DNA from: JAENVT01 sp031430695
GTDB lineage: Bacteria > Actinomycetota > Acidimicrobiia > Acidimicrobiales > Ilumatobacteraceae
Direction of reading: 5' to 3'
Length of the DNA: 38,828 nucleotides
Assembly (NCBI GenBank): GCA_031430695.1
Contig: JANPBZ010000263.1
Coordinates: 1-38,828 of the forward strand
Positions 31,865-38,828 of this stretch are shown here, in pieces. The notes beneath the pieces are model-generated. The model saw only the letters and a program-made list of their open reading frames with translations. It was not told the DNA's origin and did no database searches. Numbering within the stretch: the first letter of the stretch is position 1; each line of letters starts with the position of its first letter. A program made the translations under genes and the position numbers.

Positions 31865-32025
31865 ACGTCAGCCACTCACTTTCGATTCGATCGCACACCG
31901 TACCGACCGACGGCTTGCGGCGTGACACTGCCCCACCGCGGAACCGCGTGACACCCCTTCTGTAGTGTTCTCGGTAGCGACTTCCCCGCCCGAATCGAGT
32001 GCTTTCTACGGTTGGAGAGGGGTGA

Positions 32026-33240
32026 GTGGTGTCAGTGGTTGAGCTGGTCGAAACGATCACCGCTGTCGATCTGGCCGCTGCTGACCAGCATGCCGTTGCT
32101 GGGGTGTTGACCAATGTAGGCCGGGTGCGCGGCTGGCTCGACTCGATCGAAATCGCGGCCGCAAGACGACTGACGGAACTCGGCGCAGCGTCGCCCTCGA
32201 TGTTTCCAGAAAACGTCGCTGCCGAGGCAGGACGGGTATCGCTCGCCGAAGCCTCGAAAGGTTTCGACCGCGCCCAGACCACCGCAGCAATCCCACAGAT
32301 GGCCGAAGTGCTGCAGCAGGGAGCCGCCTCGGGGGCCCATGTCGATGCGGTCACTCGGGCCATGCGCCAACTCACACCTGATCAGCGGGATCGACTCGCT
32401 GCACGGGGCGACCTGTTAGCGCTGGCCGCGTCGCAGATGCCCCGAGACGAGTTCGCCCGCACCGTGCGTGCCGAGGTTCGTCGCATCCACACCGACGAAG
32501 GCGTTGACGGGCTGCAACAACAACGCCGCAACACCAGCCTGCGTACCTGGGTCGATCGCGACACGGGCATGTGGTGTCTGCGCGGCGAGTTCGACCCGGA
32601 AACCGGGGCCATGCTCGCGGGCCGTCTGCGCAACACCGTCGAAGCGCTCTTCCACGACCGCCAACCCGATACCTGCCCGACCGATCCGTTGCTGAAACAG
32701 CACCACCTACGCGCGCTCGCACTCGATGCATTGACCAGAGGGCGGGGCGCCGCCTCGTCAGGTCGCATCGACATGTCGGTACTCATCGACGTCGACACAC
32801 TGCTCAGTGGCGAACATCCGAAGTCGGTCATCGATTGCGGCCTGCCGATCGACCTCCCGGTCGAAACACTTCGCCGATGGGCATGCCTGGCCGACGTCAC
32901 GCCGATCATCGTCGGCGCCGACGGCGTATCGCTCTATCTCGGACGCGACTCTCGAGTGGCAAACCGCGAACAACGCAGGGCATTGAGGGCGATGTATCGA
33001 TGTTGCGCCTCGCCTGGCTGTCGCGTGGCCTTCGACAACTGCCAGATCCACCACCTCACATGGTTTCGAAATCGCGGGAGAACCGACATCGACAACCTGT
33101 TGCCCGTGTGCCACAAACACCACCATCTCGCTCACGAGGGCGGCTGGAACCTGGCCCTCGACGCACGCCGCAACCTGACCATCACCTTCCCCGATGGTTC
33201 GATCATGACCACCGGCCCACCCTCGGCTCGTGCCGGATGA
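32026..33240 (+). CDS. DUF222/HNH endonuclease-domain protein (13E12 family)
   Basis: 404 residues. The N-terminal two-thirds is DUF222, alpha-helical (AAADQHAVAGVLTNVGRVRG, TPDQRDRLAARGDLLALAAS). The C-terminal HNH domain reads CASPGCRVAFDNCQIHHLTW then RTDIDNLLPVCHKHHHLAH, with the Cys4-type zinc ligands and the HH/N/H catalytic residues. This 13E12 family is multi-copy in many actinobacteria and mobile-like, but its role is unproven. GTG start follows GGAGAGGGGTGA. The first residues (SVVELVETI) come from a GGTTGAGCTGGTCGAAAC stretch that resembles a dispersed repeat of actinobacterial genomes. Confidence 0.9.
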   Translation: MVSVVELVETITAVDLAAADQHAVAGVLTNVGRVRGWLDSIEIAAARRLTELGAASPSMFPENVAAEAGRVSLAEASKGFDRAQTTAAIPQMAEVLQQGAASGAHVDAVTRAMRQLTPDQRDRLAARGDLLALAASQMPRDEFARTVRAEVRRIHTDEGVDGLQQQRRNTSLRTWVDRDTGMWCLRGEFDPETGAMLAGRLRNTVEALFHDRQPDTCPTDPLLKQHHLRALALDALTRGRGAASSGRIDMSVLIDVDTLLSGEHPKSVIDCGLPIDLPVETLRRWACLADVTPIIVGADGVSLYLGRDSRVANREQRRALRAMYRCCASPGCRVAFDNCQIHHLTWFRNRGRTDIDNLLPVCHKHHHLAHEGGWNLALDARRNLTITFPDGSIMTTGPPSARAG

Positions 33241-33257
33241 GCGCCGGCCAGCAGTGC

Positions 33258-33952
33258 TCAGCGATACATCTTGTCGAGGCGAAGTCGGTCACCGATGCGG
33301 CGAACTTCCATGGCGAAGAAGGCATCAACGCGGGTGGCATAGGCGATGTCATCGGGGTCGACGTGTCCGTGACCAAGGGTCAACGTTCGCATCGCCTCCT
33401 CCGAACCTGCGACGAACTGGCTGGAGCTGTCAACGTCGAGGTCGTCGCCCAGACGAGCGCGATCGATCAGCTGGGCTGTGGCGAGATCGTCGGCTCCGTT
33501 CATGTCGGGATTGTCCTCGAAGATCCCACTGACCACATATGTCGGATCGCCGAGGCCGCTTGCTCGGACCGCAGCGGCTGTGGCCGAAGCGCAGACCAGG
33601 CTGGCGCACCACAGTCGTGTCGCCGCCCGAGCGGCAACCACACCCCTCGTACCGGCCGACGTCAGCTGCACAAGTACACGACCGGCCAACTCGGCGGCTG
33701 CGAGCTCGACCGGCGAGTTGGAGAAGTCGAATCCATCCGGCCGACGACCACGGTCCTCCCCCATCACCAACATGTGGGGGTTGGCGTCTTTCAACGACAG
33801 CGCCTCGGCCACGGAGTCGACCAGAAGGATGTGGCTGGCGCCGGCGGCGAAGGCGTACGCGCCGCGGTGAATGCCCGGATGACGTCGACAACCACCACCG
33901 CGCCGACGACATCGACGACGTCCCATCGAGCGACGAATCGAGCACCACTCAT
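33258..33952 (-). pseudogene. comB: 2-phosphosulfolactate phosphatase (ComB family), frameshifted
   Basis: The N-terminus is in one frame from ATG 33952 (MSGARFVARWDVVDVVGAVV, then VVDVIRAFTAA). The rest is in another frame, from AYAFAAGASHILLVDSVAEA to the end (GRRPDGFDFSNSPVELAAAE, RVLVQLTSAGTRGV). The change is near 33858-33868 and looks like a one-base loss. The joined product of about 231 residues fits ComB in length and motifs. Intact ComB enzymes remove phosphate from phosphosulfolactate in coenzyme M synthesis; actinobacterial relatives have unknown substrates. Apart from this one change the gene looks complete. Confidence 0.75.
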
Positions 33953-33971
33953 GCGTCAGACCAACGCCCAC

Positions 33972-34888
33972 TCAGCGTCCAGCAAGAGCATCGACCACCG
34001 GCGCGAAACCTTCGGCATCTCGGACCACGACATGGCTGATACCGACGTCGCAACGCAGCCGTTCGAGCTTGTCGACGATGTGTTCGATCGACCCGATCAG
34101 CAGGAATGGGGTTTCATCGATCAGCTCCCGTCCGACGCCGAAGCGGTGCGCGGTGGATTCAACACGCTCGTCCGCACCGCTGCCGACGTGCACAAGTTGC
34201 ACAAGGACCGACCGCTCGATGGCAGCGTGCCGACCTCCAGCCGCCTCTTCCAACCACTTCGAACGCTCGCGGACGGCGTCAATGGCGAAACCTCCGGGCG
34301 TCAGCTTGCCGCCCTCGCCGTGTGTCAGGCCGGTGAACTGGAAGATGTCGGCGTGTCGAGCGGCAATGCTCACGACCCGTTTCCCGTGTCCGCCGATCAG
34401 AAAGGGCACGTGCTCCTGAACCGGCCGGATGCCAAGGTCGTCGACGTCGATCTGGTGATACGCGCCATCAGACGTTGCGGCGCCGGTATCGAGCAGCACC
34501 CGCAGGACCACCACCGATTCCTCGAACCGTGTGACCCGAGGCCCCGGTGGCAGCAGCGGCATGCCGATCGCGTCGTGCTCGGATTGCATGTACCCGGTGC
34601 CGAAACCGAGCACCAGACGACCGCCGCTCAGTCTGTCGACGGTGGCGGCAGTCCGGGCCAGCAACGCCGGCTGGTGGAACTCGTTGTTGAGCACCAAGGG
34701 GCCGATCCGTAGCCGCGTGGTCGCCTCCGCCGCCACCGTCAATGGGATGAACGGATCAACGGAGCCGAGGTGGTCGAACGAGAACAGTTCGTCGTAGCCG
34801 AGGTCTTCGACTGGCGGGCCTCGGCAACCAATCGGTCGTGGTCGCCGAGATTCTGTCCCTGCACCGCGAATCGGAACGGCCGCAGCAT
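33972..34888 (-). pseudogene. F420-dependent LLM-class oxidoreductase, frameshifted near the N-terminus
   Basis: The true N-terminus runs in one frame from ATG 34888 (MLRPFRFAVQGQNLGDHDRL, VAEARQS). A one-base loss near 34804-34811 moves it to the frame that continues DLGYDELFSFDHLGSVDPFI and LTVAAEATTRLRIGPLVLNN to the stop at 33972. Later motifs (RLVLGFGTGYMQSEHDAIG, VPFLIGGHGKRVVSIAARHA) are normal for F420-dependent luciferase-like oxidoreductases of about 300 residues. Family members use F420 to reduce or oxidise small molecules. Read alone, the open frame from 34742 lacks the first strand and helices of the TIM barrel, so it is unlikely to work. Confidence 0.8.
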
Positions 34889-34943
34889 GCCCTCACCCCA
34901 TGTGTCGAATCTCGGGTCTCCCGTCTCACTTAGTGTTCAGCGC

Positions 34944-35429
34944 GTGCCGACGACCTTCACCACTCGGCGCTGGCAGCTAGACGATGTGCCGTTCCTGTGG
35001 GACATGTTGTACGACTCGATCCACGTGCCCGATGGCGACGCACCACTGCCACGCTCGATCCTCCTCGAGCACGACATCGCCCACTATCTCGAGGGGTTCG
35101 GACGCGAACGCGATGACGCCCAAATAGCGGTGGACGAAGCCGGGGCGCGAATTGGCGCAGCATGGTGCCGAACGACAACAGCAGCGGATCCGGGCTACGG
35201 GTTCGTTGCCGAAGACATCCCCGAACTGGGCACGGCGATCGTCGCCGCGTGGCGCGGTCGCGGCGTCGGTTCACGGCTGATCGAAGAACTTGCGGACCGC
35301 AACCCGGCTCTGAGCCTGAGCGTCGACGACGACAACGAAAGCGCCCGGCGGCTGTATCTGCGGCTCGGCTTCGTGCCGTTGGGCGTCAACGGAACCGCGA
35401 CGACAATGCTCCGCCGACCGCGCTCCTGA
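34944..35429 (+). CDS. GNAT acetyltransferase
   Basis: 161 residues from GTG 34944. TTFTTRRWQLDDVPFLWDML starts the fold. The acetyl-CoA loop is in AIVAAWRGRGVGSRLIEELA (R-G-R-G-V-G), and LSLSVDDDNESARRLYLRLG then FVPLG completes motif B. It transfers an acetyl group to an unknown amine. A TAGTGT hexamer (34931-34936) lies seven bases before the start, consistent with a leaderless message. The longer frame from 34770 overlaps the LLM pseudogene and is spurious. Confidence 0.85.
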   Translation: MPTTFTTRRWQLDDVPFLWDMLYDSIHVPDGDAPLPRSILLEHDIAHYLEGFGRERDDAQIAVDEAGARIGAAWCRTTTAADPGYGFVAEDIPELGTAIVAAWRGRGVGSRLIEELADRNPALSLSVDDDNESARRLYLRLGFVPLGVNGTATTMLRRPRS

Positions 35430-35492
35430 ACGGCAGCGCATTTCACGCGGCTACTGTTCGAGACCACGCGGGCCGCGTTCTGAGGGGCAACG

Positions 35493-36295
35493 ATGAAGGA
35501 CATGCGGGGTACCACGGCTGTCGTGACCGGAGCGTCGAGGGGCATTGGCGTACACATCGCTCGGGCGCTGGTTCGAGAAGGGGTGAACCTGTCACTCGCC
35601 GCTCGGTCCGAGGAAGAACTCGAGGTGGTGCGCAAGGAGATGGCGTCACTCGGTGTCAAAGCCATCGCGACGCGATGAGACGTGACCAATGCCGAAGACC
35701 GCGCCACGTTGATCGACCGTACGCAGGCCGAACTCGGTCCAATCGGCATCCTGATCAACAACGCCGGCATCGAGACCGTCGAGACCTGGTGCGCACACTC
35801 GACGTGAACCTCGTCGCGGCGATGCTGTTGACGAGAGCCGTGCTTCCCGGCATGCTCGATCGCCAGCGCGGTCACATCGTGAACATCGCGTCTGGAGCAG
35901 GAAAGGTAGGCGTGCCGTACGCGGTTGCGTATGCCACCAGCAAGCACAGCATGGTCGGGCTCACCAATTCGCTCCGGTGCGAATACCACAAGAACCCCGT
36001 CGGATTCTTCGTGGTGTATCCGGGTTTCGTCTCCGAGACCGGCATGTATGCCCGCTGGGAGAATGAAGGCGCCCGGGCGCCGAAGATCTCTGGCCGCTCG
36101 ACTCCTGAGAAGGTGGCCGAGGTTGTGATCAAGTGCATCCACAAGAACCGCGGCGAGGTGCTGGTCATCACGCCACCCATTCGCCCGCTCGTCGTCTTGG
36201 CCCACATCGCTCCACGAATCACACCGCGGGCGATGAAGCTGTTCGGCTACACCCGCACGTTCGAGCGAGCCGTCGACATTGGCAGTCGGACGTGA
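35493..36295 (+). pseudogene. Short-chain dehydrogenase, broken by a stop and a deletion
   Basis: ATG 35493 opens an SDR with the nucleotide loop TAVVTGASRGIGVHIARAL. After VKAIATR an in-frame TGA (35676-35678) stands where many SDRs have Cys before DVT; the frame then resumes with DVTNAEDRATLIDRTQAELG and ILINNAGIE. A second break near 35785-35800, with several codons lost, leads to LDVNLVAAMLLTRAVLPGML, the catalytic Y-x3-K in YATSKHSMVGL and the rest in another frame to 36295. Both halves are well preserved, so decay is recent. The intact ancestor would have been an NAD(P)-dependent oxidoreductase of about 270-280 residues. Confidence 0.82.
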
Positions 36296-36361
36296 GTCAG
36301 TAACACCAGCAACTCCGTGGTAGCAACTGTGCCGCGCCGCTAGCCTCTGGCCACGACCTTC

Positions 36362-36432
36362 CGGGGTCGTTCAATGGTAGGACATCGGTTTTTGGTGCCG
36401 TCTATAGGGGTTCGAATCCTCTCCCCGGAACA
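36362..36432 (+). tRNA. tRNA-Gln (anticodon TTG)
   Basis: A 71-base cloverleaf. The acceptor arms TCCGGGG and CCCCGGA pair over seven bases. The T arm has GGGGTTCGAATCCTC. The anticodon loop TTTTGGT gives anticodon TTG, so Gln. The CCA end is not encoded. The anticodon stem has one U-G pair next to the loop and an apparent U-U at its far end, which is unusual but tolerable. Confidence 0.93.
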
Positions 36433-36452
36433 CAGCAAGCCCGGCCTACACC

Positions 36453-36533
36453 CCTACACCACTGCCCCTAAACCACTGCCCTACACCACTGCCCCTAAAC
36501 CATTGCCCTAAACCATTGCCCCTACACCACATC
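36453..36533 (+). repeat. Minisatellite of 13-14-base units (CCCCTAAACCACTG)
   Basis: Six units in tandem: lengths 14, 14, 13, 14, 13 and 13. The consensus is (C)CCCTA(A/C)ACCA(C/T)TG. It fills the gap between tRNA-Gln and glmU. Variants alternate between CTACACC and CTAAACC. It is not CRISPR, since no spacers separate the units. Confidence 0.9.
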
Positions 36534-36560
36534 GCCGTCGCAACGCGCTAGAACGTTCTC

Positions 36561-37658
36561 ATGACAGTTTCAGCGATCGTGCTGGCGGCGGGCGAGGGCT
36601 CGCGAATGCGATCCGCTCGCCCGAAACCGCTGCATCAGATCTGTGGCCGCCCGATGGTGATGCACGTCATCCACGCTCTCGCCGAGGTCGACGTCGATCG
36701 CACCATCGTGGTCGTCGGTCACGGAGCGGAACGGGTTACCAAGAAAGTACAGGAACAAGCCCCCGGCTGGGCGCACGTCACATTCGTCGAGCAAACCGTG
36801 CAGCGCGGCACCGGCGATGCGGCCATGGTGGGAATGACTGCCATACCGGGCGACGACCTCGACGACGACTCCACCATCATCGTGTTGCCGGGCGACACCC
36901 CGCTGCTACGCGCCGACACGCTGCGCCAGCTGGTTGCTACGCATCTCACCAGCGGCAATGCGGCAACGGCGATCACGTCGGTGCTCGAGGATCCGACAGG
37001 GTACGGACGGGTGCTGCGCGCTCCATCAAAGCTCGGCGACGGGCGCCTGTTGCAGGTCGTCGAGCAGCGCGACGCCAGCCTGGAGACGCTCGCGATTCGC
37101 GAAGTGTGGACCAGCATGTGTGCGTTCCGACGCGACCTGCTGGGTCCTGCGCTGCGCAGGCTCAGCCCCGACAACACACAGGGCGAGTACTACCTCACCG
37201 ATGTCGTCGAGGTCTTGGCCGGAATGGGCCACCAGATCGGCACTGTGCAGGCCCCCGAGCCCGAGACCCGCGGCGTCAACGACCGCTGGCAGTTGGCGCT
37301 CGCCGAACGCGAGCTCCGCCACCGCACCAACCGCAACTGGTTGTTGAACGGCGTGACCATGCTCGATCCACGCCAGACGTTCATCGATGTCACGGTGCAG
37401 CTGGGCCGAGACGTGACGCTGTACCCCGGCACCATCTTGCAGGGCAACACCGTGATCGGCGACGGCAGCGAGATCGGCCCCGACACCCGGCTGATCGATT
37501 GCGTCGTCGGATCGCGGGCGATTGTCGAGAACACTGTGGGCCGCGACAGCGAGATCGGCGACGACGCCCACGTGGGCCCATACGCCCATTTGGCTCCTGG
37601 AACGTCTGTGCCTTCTTCGGCGTCCACGGGCGCGTTCTACACTGCACCTGCCGACTAA
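36561..37658 (+). CDS. glmU: GlmU-type uridyltransferase lacking the acetyltransferase active site
   Basis: 365 residues, against about 450-480 for usual GlmU. The N-terminal pyrophosphorylase is complete: IVLAAGEGSRMRSARPKPLH (nucleotide loop), VQRGTGDAAMVG, PGDTPLL, EYYLTDVVEVL. The left-handed beta-helix starts (VTMLDPRQTFIDVTVQLG, ILQGNTVIGDGSEIGPDTRL) but stops after GPYAHLAPGTSV with a short tail, SSASTGAFYTAPAD. By position it ends before the residues equivalent to E. coli H363, Y366, N377 and K392. It should still make UDP-GlcNAc from GlcNAc-1-P, but not acetylate glucosamine-1-P. prs follows 18 bases later, so no lost C-terminal remnant lies between. Confidence 0.88.
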   Translation: MTVSAIVLAAGEGSRMRSARPKPLHQICGRPMVMHVIHALAEVDVDRTIVVVGHGAERVTKKVQEQAPGWAHVTFVEQTVQRGTGDAAMVGMTAIPGDDLDDDSTIIVLPGDTPLLRADTLRQLVATHLTSGNAATAITSVLEDPTGYGRVLRAPSKLGDGRLLQVVEQRDASLETLAIREVWTSMCAFRRDLLGPALRRLSPDNTQGEYYLTDVVEVLAGMGHQIGTVQAPEPETRGVNDRWQLALAERELRHRTNRNWLLNGVTMLDPRQTFIDVTVQLGRDVTLYPGTILQGNTVIGDGSEIGPDTRLIDCVVGSRAIVENTVGRDSEIGDDAHVGPYAHLAPGTSVPSSASTGAFYTAPAD

Positions 37659-37676
37659 GCACCGCGGAGCCTCACA

Positions 37677-38666
37677 ATGGAAAAATTCACCACCAAGCGC
37701 ATGTCGCTCTTCTCCGGGCGCACCCACCCGGCGCTCGCTGAAGAGGTGGCGAAGAACATCGGTGTCGAACTCGGCGATCCCAACCTGGTGCAGTTTGCCA
37801 ACGGCGAGATCCGCCCGAGATTCACCGAGAGCATCCGGGGCAGCGACGTCTTCATCATGCAGACCCACTGCGGCATCGACGATCACAGCATCAACGACTC
37901 GATCATGGAGCAGCTGATCATGATCGACACCGCCTACCGCGCCTCCGCCAAGCGGATCACCGCGGTGTGCCCATTCTTCGGATACGCCCGCCAAGATCAC
38001 AAGGCAGAGGGTCGCGAGCCGATCACGGCTCGACTCGTCGCCGATCTGTTCAAGGCAGCGGGCGCCAAGCGGATGGTCTCGATTGACCTGCACAGCGGCC
38101 AGATCCAGGGCTTCTTCGAGGGTCCTGTCGACCACCTCACCGCAACCCCCGTGCTCGAGCACTACATCCGCCAGCATGCGCACGAGCCGGTGATCGTCTC
38201 GCCCGACGCCGGGCGCATCAAGGTCGCGGCACGAATGGCCGAGCACCTCGGCGACCTCGGGGCCGACCTGGCGTTCATCTACAAGCGTCGTCCGAAAGGC
38301 AGTGTCAACCAGGCCGAGGCCAAAGAAGTGATCGGTGACGTCGAGGGGCGTTTGTGCATCCTCACCGACGACATGATCGACAGCGGCGGCACCATCACCA
38401 CCGCCGCCGACATCTTGTTGCAGCGTGGCGCCACCGAGGTGTGGGCCATGGCCACCCACGGTGTGCTCAGTGGGCCGGCGATCGACAGGTTGAAGAATGC
38501 CCCGATCAGCCGGGTGGTGCTCACCAACACCTTGCCGCTGCCACCCGAGAAGCAGATCGACAAGATCGAGGTGCTGTCGATCGCCCCGCTGATCGGCGCC
38601 GCTCTCAACGCGGTGTTCGACGACACCAGCGTCAGCGAGATCTTCGGCGGCGAGAACCAGGGCTGA
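37677..38666 (+). CDS. prs: Ribose-phosphate pyrophosphokinase
   Basis: 329 residues from ATG 37677, eight bases after GGAG. Class I PRPP synthetase motifs: FANGEIRPRFTESIRGSDVF, CPFFGYARQDHKAEGREPIT (ATP loop), SIDLHSGQIQGFFE, VSPDAGRIKVAARMAEHLGD, and the PRPP-binding loop CILTDDMIDSGGTI. It makes PRPP from ribose-5-phosphate and ATP for nucleotide, His and Trp synthesis. The order glmU-prs-rplY is typical for actinobacteria. Confidence 0.97.
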   Translation: MEKFTTKRMSLFSGRTHPALAEEVAKNIGVELGDPNLVQFANGEIRPRFTESIRGSDVFIMQTHCGIDDHSINDSIMEQLIMIDTAYRASAKRITAVCPFFGYARQDHKAEGREPITARLVADLFKAAGAKRMVSIDLHSGQIQGFFEGPVDHLTATPVLEHYIRQHAHEPVIVSPDAGRIKVAARMAEHLGDLGADLAFIYKRRPKGSVNQAEAKEVIGDVEGRLCILTDDMIDSGGTITTAADILLQRGATEVWAMATHGVLSGPAIDRLKNAPISRVVLTNTLPLPPEKQIDKIEVLSIAPLIGAALNAVFDDTSVSEIFGGENQG

Positions 38667-38771
38667 ACCCCAGTTCCGGTAGGCCGTTGGTCACGAGAAC
38701 CCTCGGCGCTAGGCTTGCCAACCGTTCTAGATCGCTGAACACCCGCAAGAAGATCGTTTCGAGGCCCCGTC

Positions 38772-38828
38772 ATGTCGCAAACCACACTCGTCGCCAAACC
38801 CCGCACCGGTTCGGGCACGCCCACCGCC
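38772..38828 (+). CDS. rplY: Ribosomal protein bL25, 5' end (partial)
   Basis: Nineteen codons from ATG 38772 read MSQTTLVAKPRTGSGTPTA and run off the window. The start and the position directly after prs fit bL25 (Ctc), which binds 5S rRNA; the typical opening is MSxxTLVAxxRxxxGs. Too little is visible to say more. Confidence 0.7.
   Translation, partial: MSQTTLVAKPRTGSGTPTA

Noticed and set aside
33858..33868. Programmed frameshift in comB
   Set aside because: There is no slippery heptamer or stable downstream structure at the site; ComB proteins are not known to need one.
32571..34712. The longest open frame in the window (713 codons, plus strand)
   Set aside because: It runs out of frame through the HNH gene and antisense through comB and the LLM gene; the sequence is Arg/Pro-rich and unlike any protein.
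35676..35678. TGA in the SDR as a selenocysteine codon
   Set aside because: A second disabling lesion follows about 110 bases later, and no selenocysteine element is visible; nonsense mutation is simpler.
36453..36533. Possible small CRISPR array
   Set aside because: Units of 13-14 bases abut with no spacers and no cas genes are nearby; it is a minisatellite.
37026..38459. A 477-codon minus-strand frame across glmU and prs
   Set aside because: Antisense to two unmistakable housekeeping genes.

Overview
The window is high-GC DNA with dense, short-spaced genes, many GTG starts and several starts that look leaderless. The 32-residue ribosomal protein bS22, an F420-type luciferase-like oxidoreductase, a DUF222/HNH protein and the order tatD - RlpA-like - rsmA - ispE all point to Actinomycetota. 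The overall flavour suggests Acidimicrobiia, perhaps Ilumatobacteraceae; that rank is inference.

Region 1 (1-11.7 kb) is an accessory region of defence, toxin-antitoxin and broken genes. It holds the C-terminal part of a DUF4143 ATPase, a GIY-YIG protein that seems to have lost its N-terminus, an Imm26/leucine-rich-repeat pseudogene broken by six frame changes, and an orphan XRE regulator. A HEPN-MNT pair follows, with a truncated second copy of the MNT gene; both copies carry a strikingly symmetric GATC-spaced operator. Next come a Phd-VapC pair, an antitoxin remnant and a type II restriction-modification pair with a small third gene. A convergent pair of peptidoglycan-binding/beta-module proteins, an ArsR remnant plus SRPBCC gene, a DUF885 pseudogene with an internal deletion, and a fragment of an XRE ligand-binding domain complete it.

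Region 2 (11.8-21.5 kb) is transport and catabolism: an EamA permease, an exported Asp/His-rich repeat protein, and then a PotABCD-type ABC importer, a Rieske oxygenase and two class III aminotransferases. This looks like one pathway for uptake and breakdown of a polyamine-like or quaternary amine. Two different operator-like palindromes lie between the divergent aminotransferase genes, but no regulator gene is present.

Region 3 (21.4-28.9 kb) is housekeeping: trmB, DUF192, rsmI, a HAD-IB phosphatase, metG, tatD, an RlpA-like exported protein, rsmA and ispE, ending at a strong hairpin facing bS22. Reading frames here are clean and often overlap by 4 bases.

Region 4 (29-36.3 kb) is mixed: a 60-residue acidic protein with a second peptidoglycan-binding protein, two GNATs, two membrane proteins, a DUF222/HNH protein, and three adjacent broken genes (comB, an LLM oxidoreductase, an SDR).

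Region 5 (36.3-38.8 kb) is core again: tRNA-Gln, a CCCTAAACC-type minisatellite, a GlmU that stops before its acetyltransferase active site, prs, and the start of rplY (bL25). Frame damage is confined to accessory genes, which favours real decay over general sequencing error, though errors cannot be excluded.
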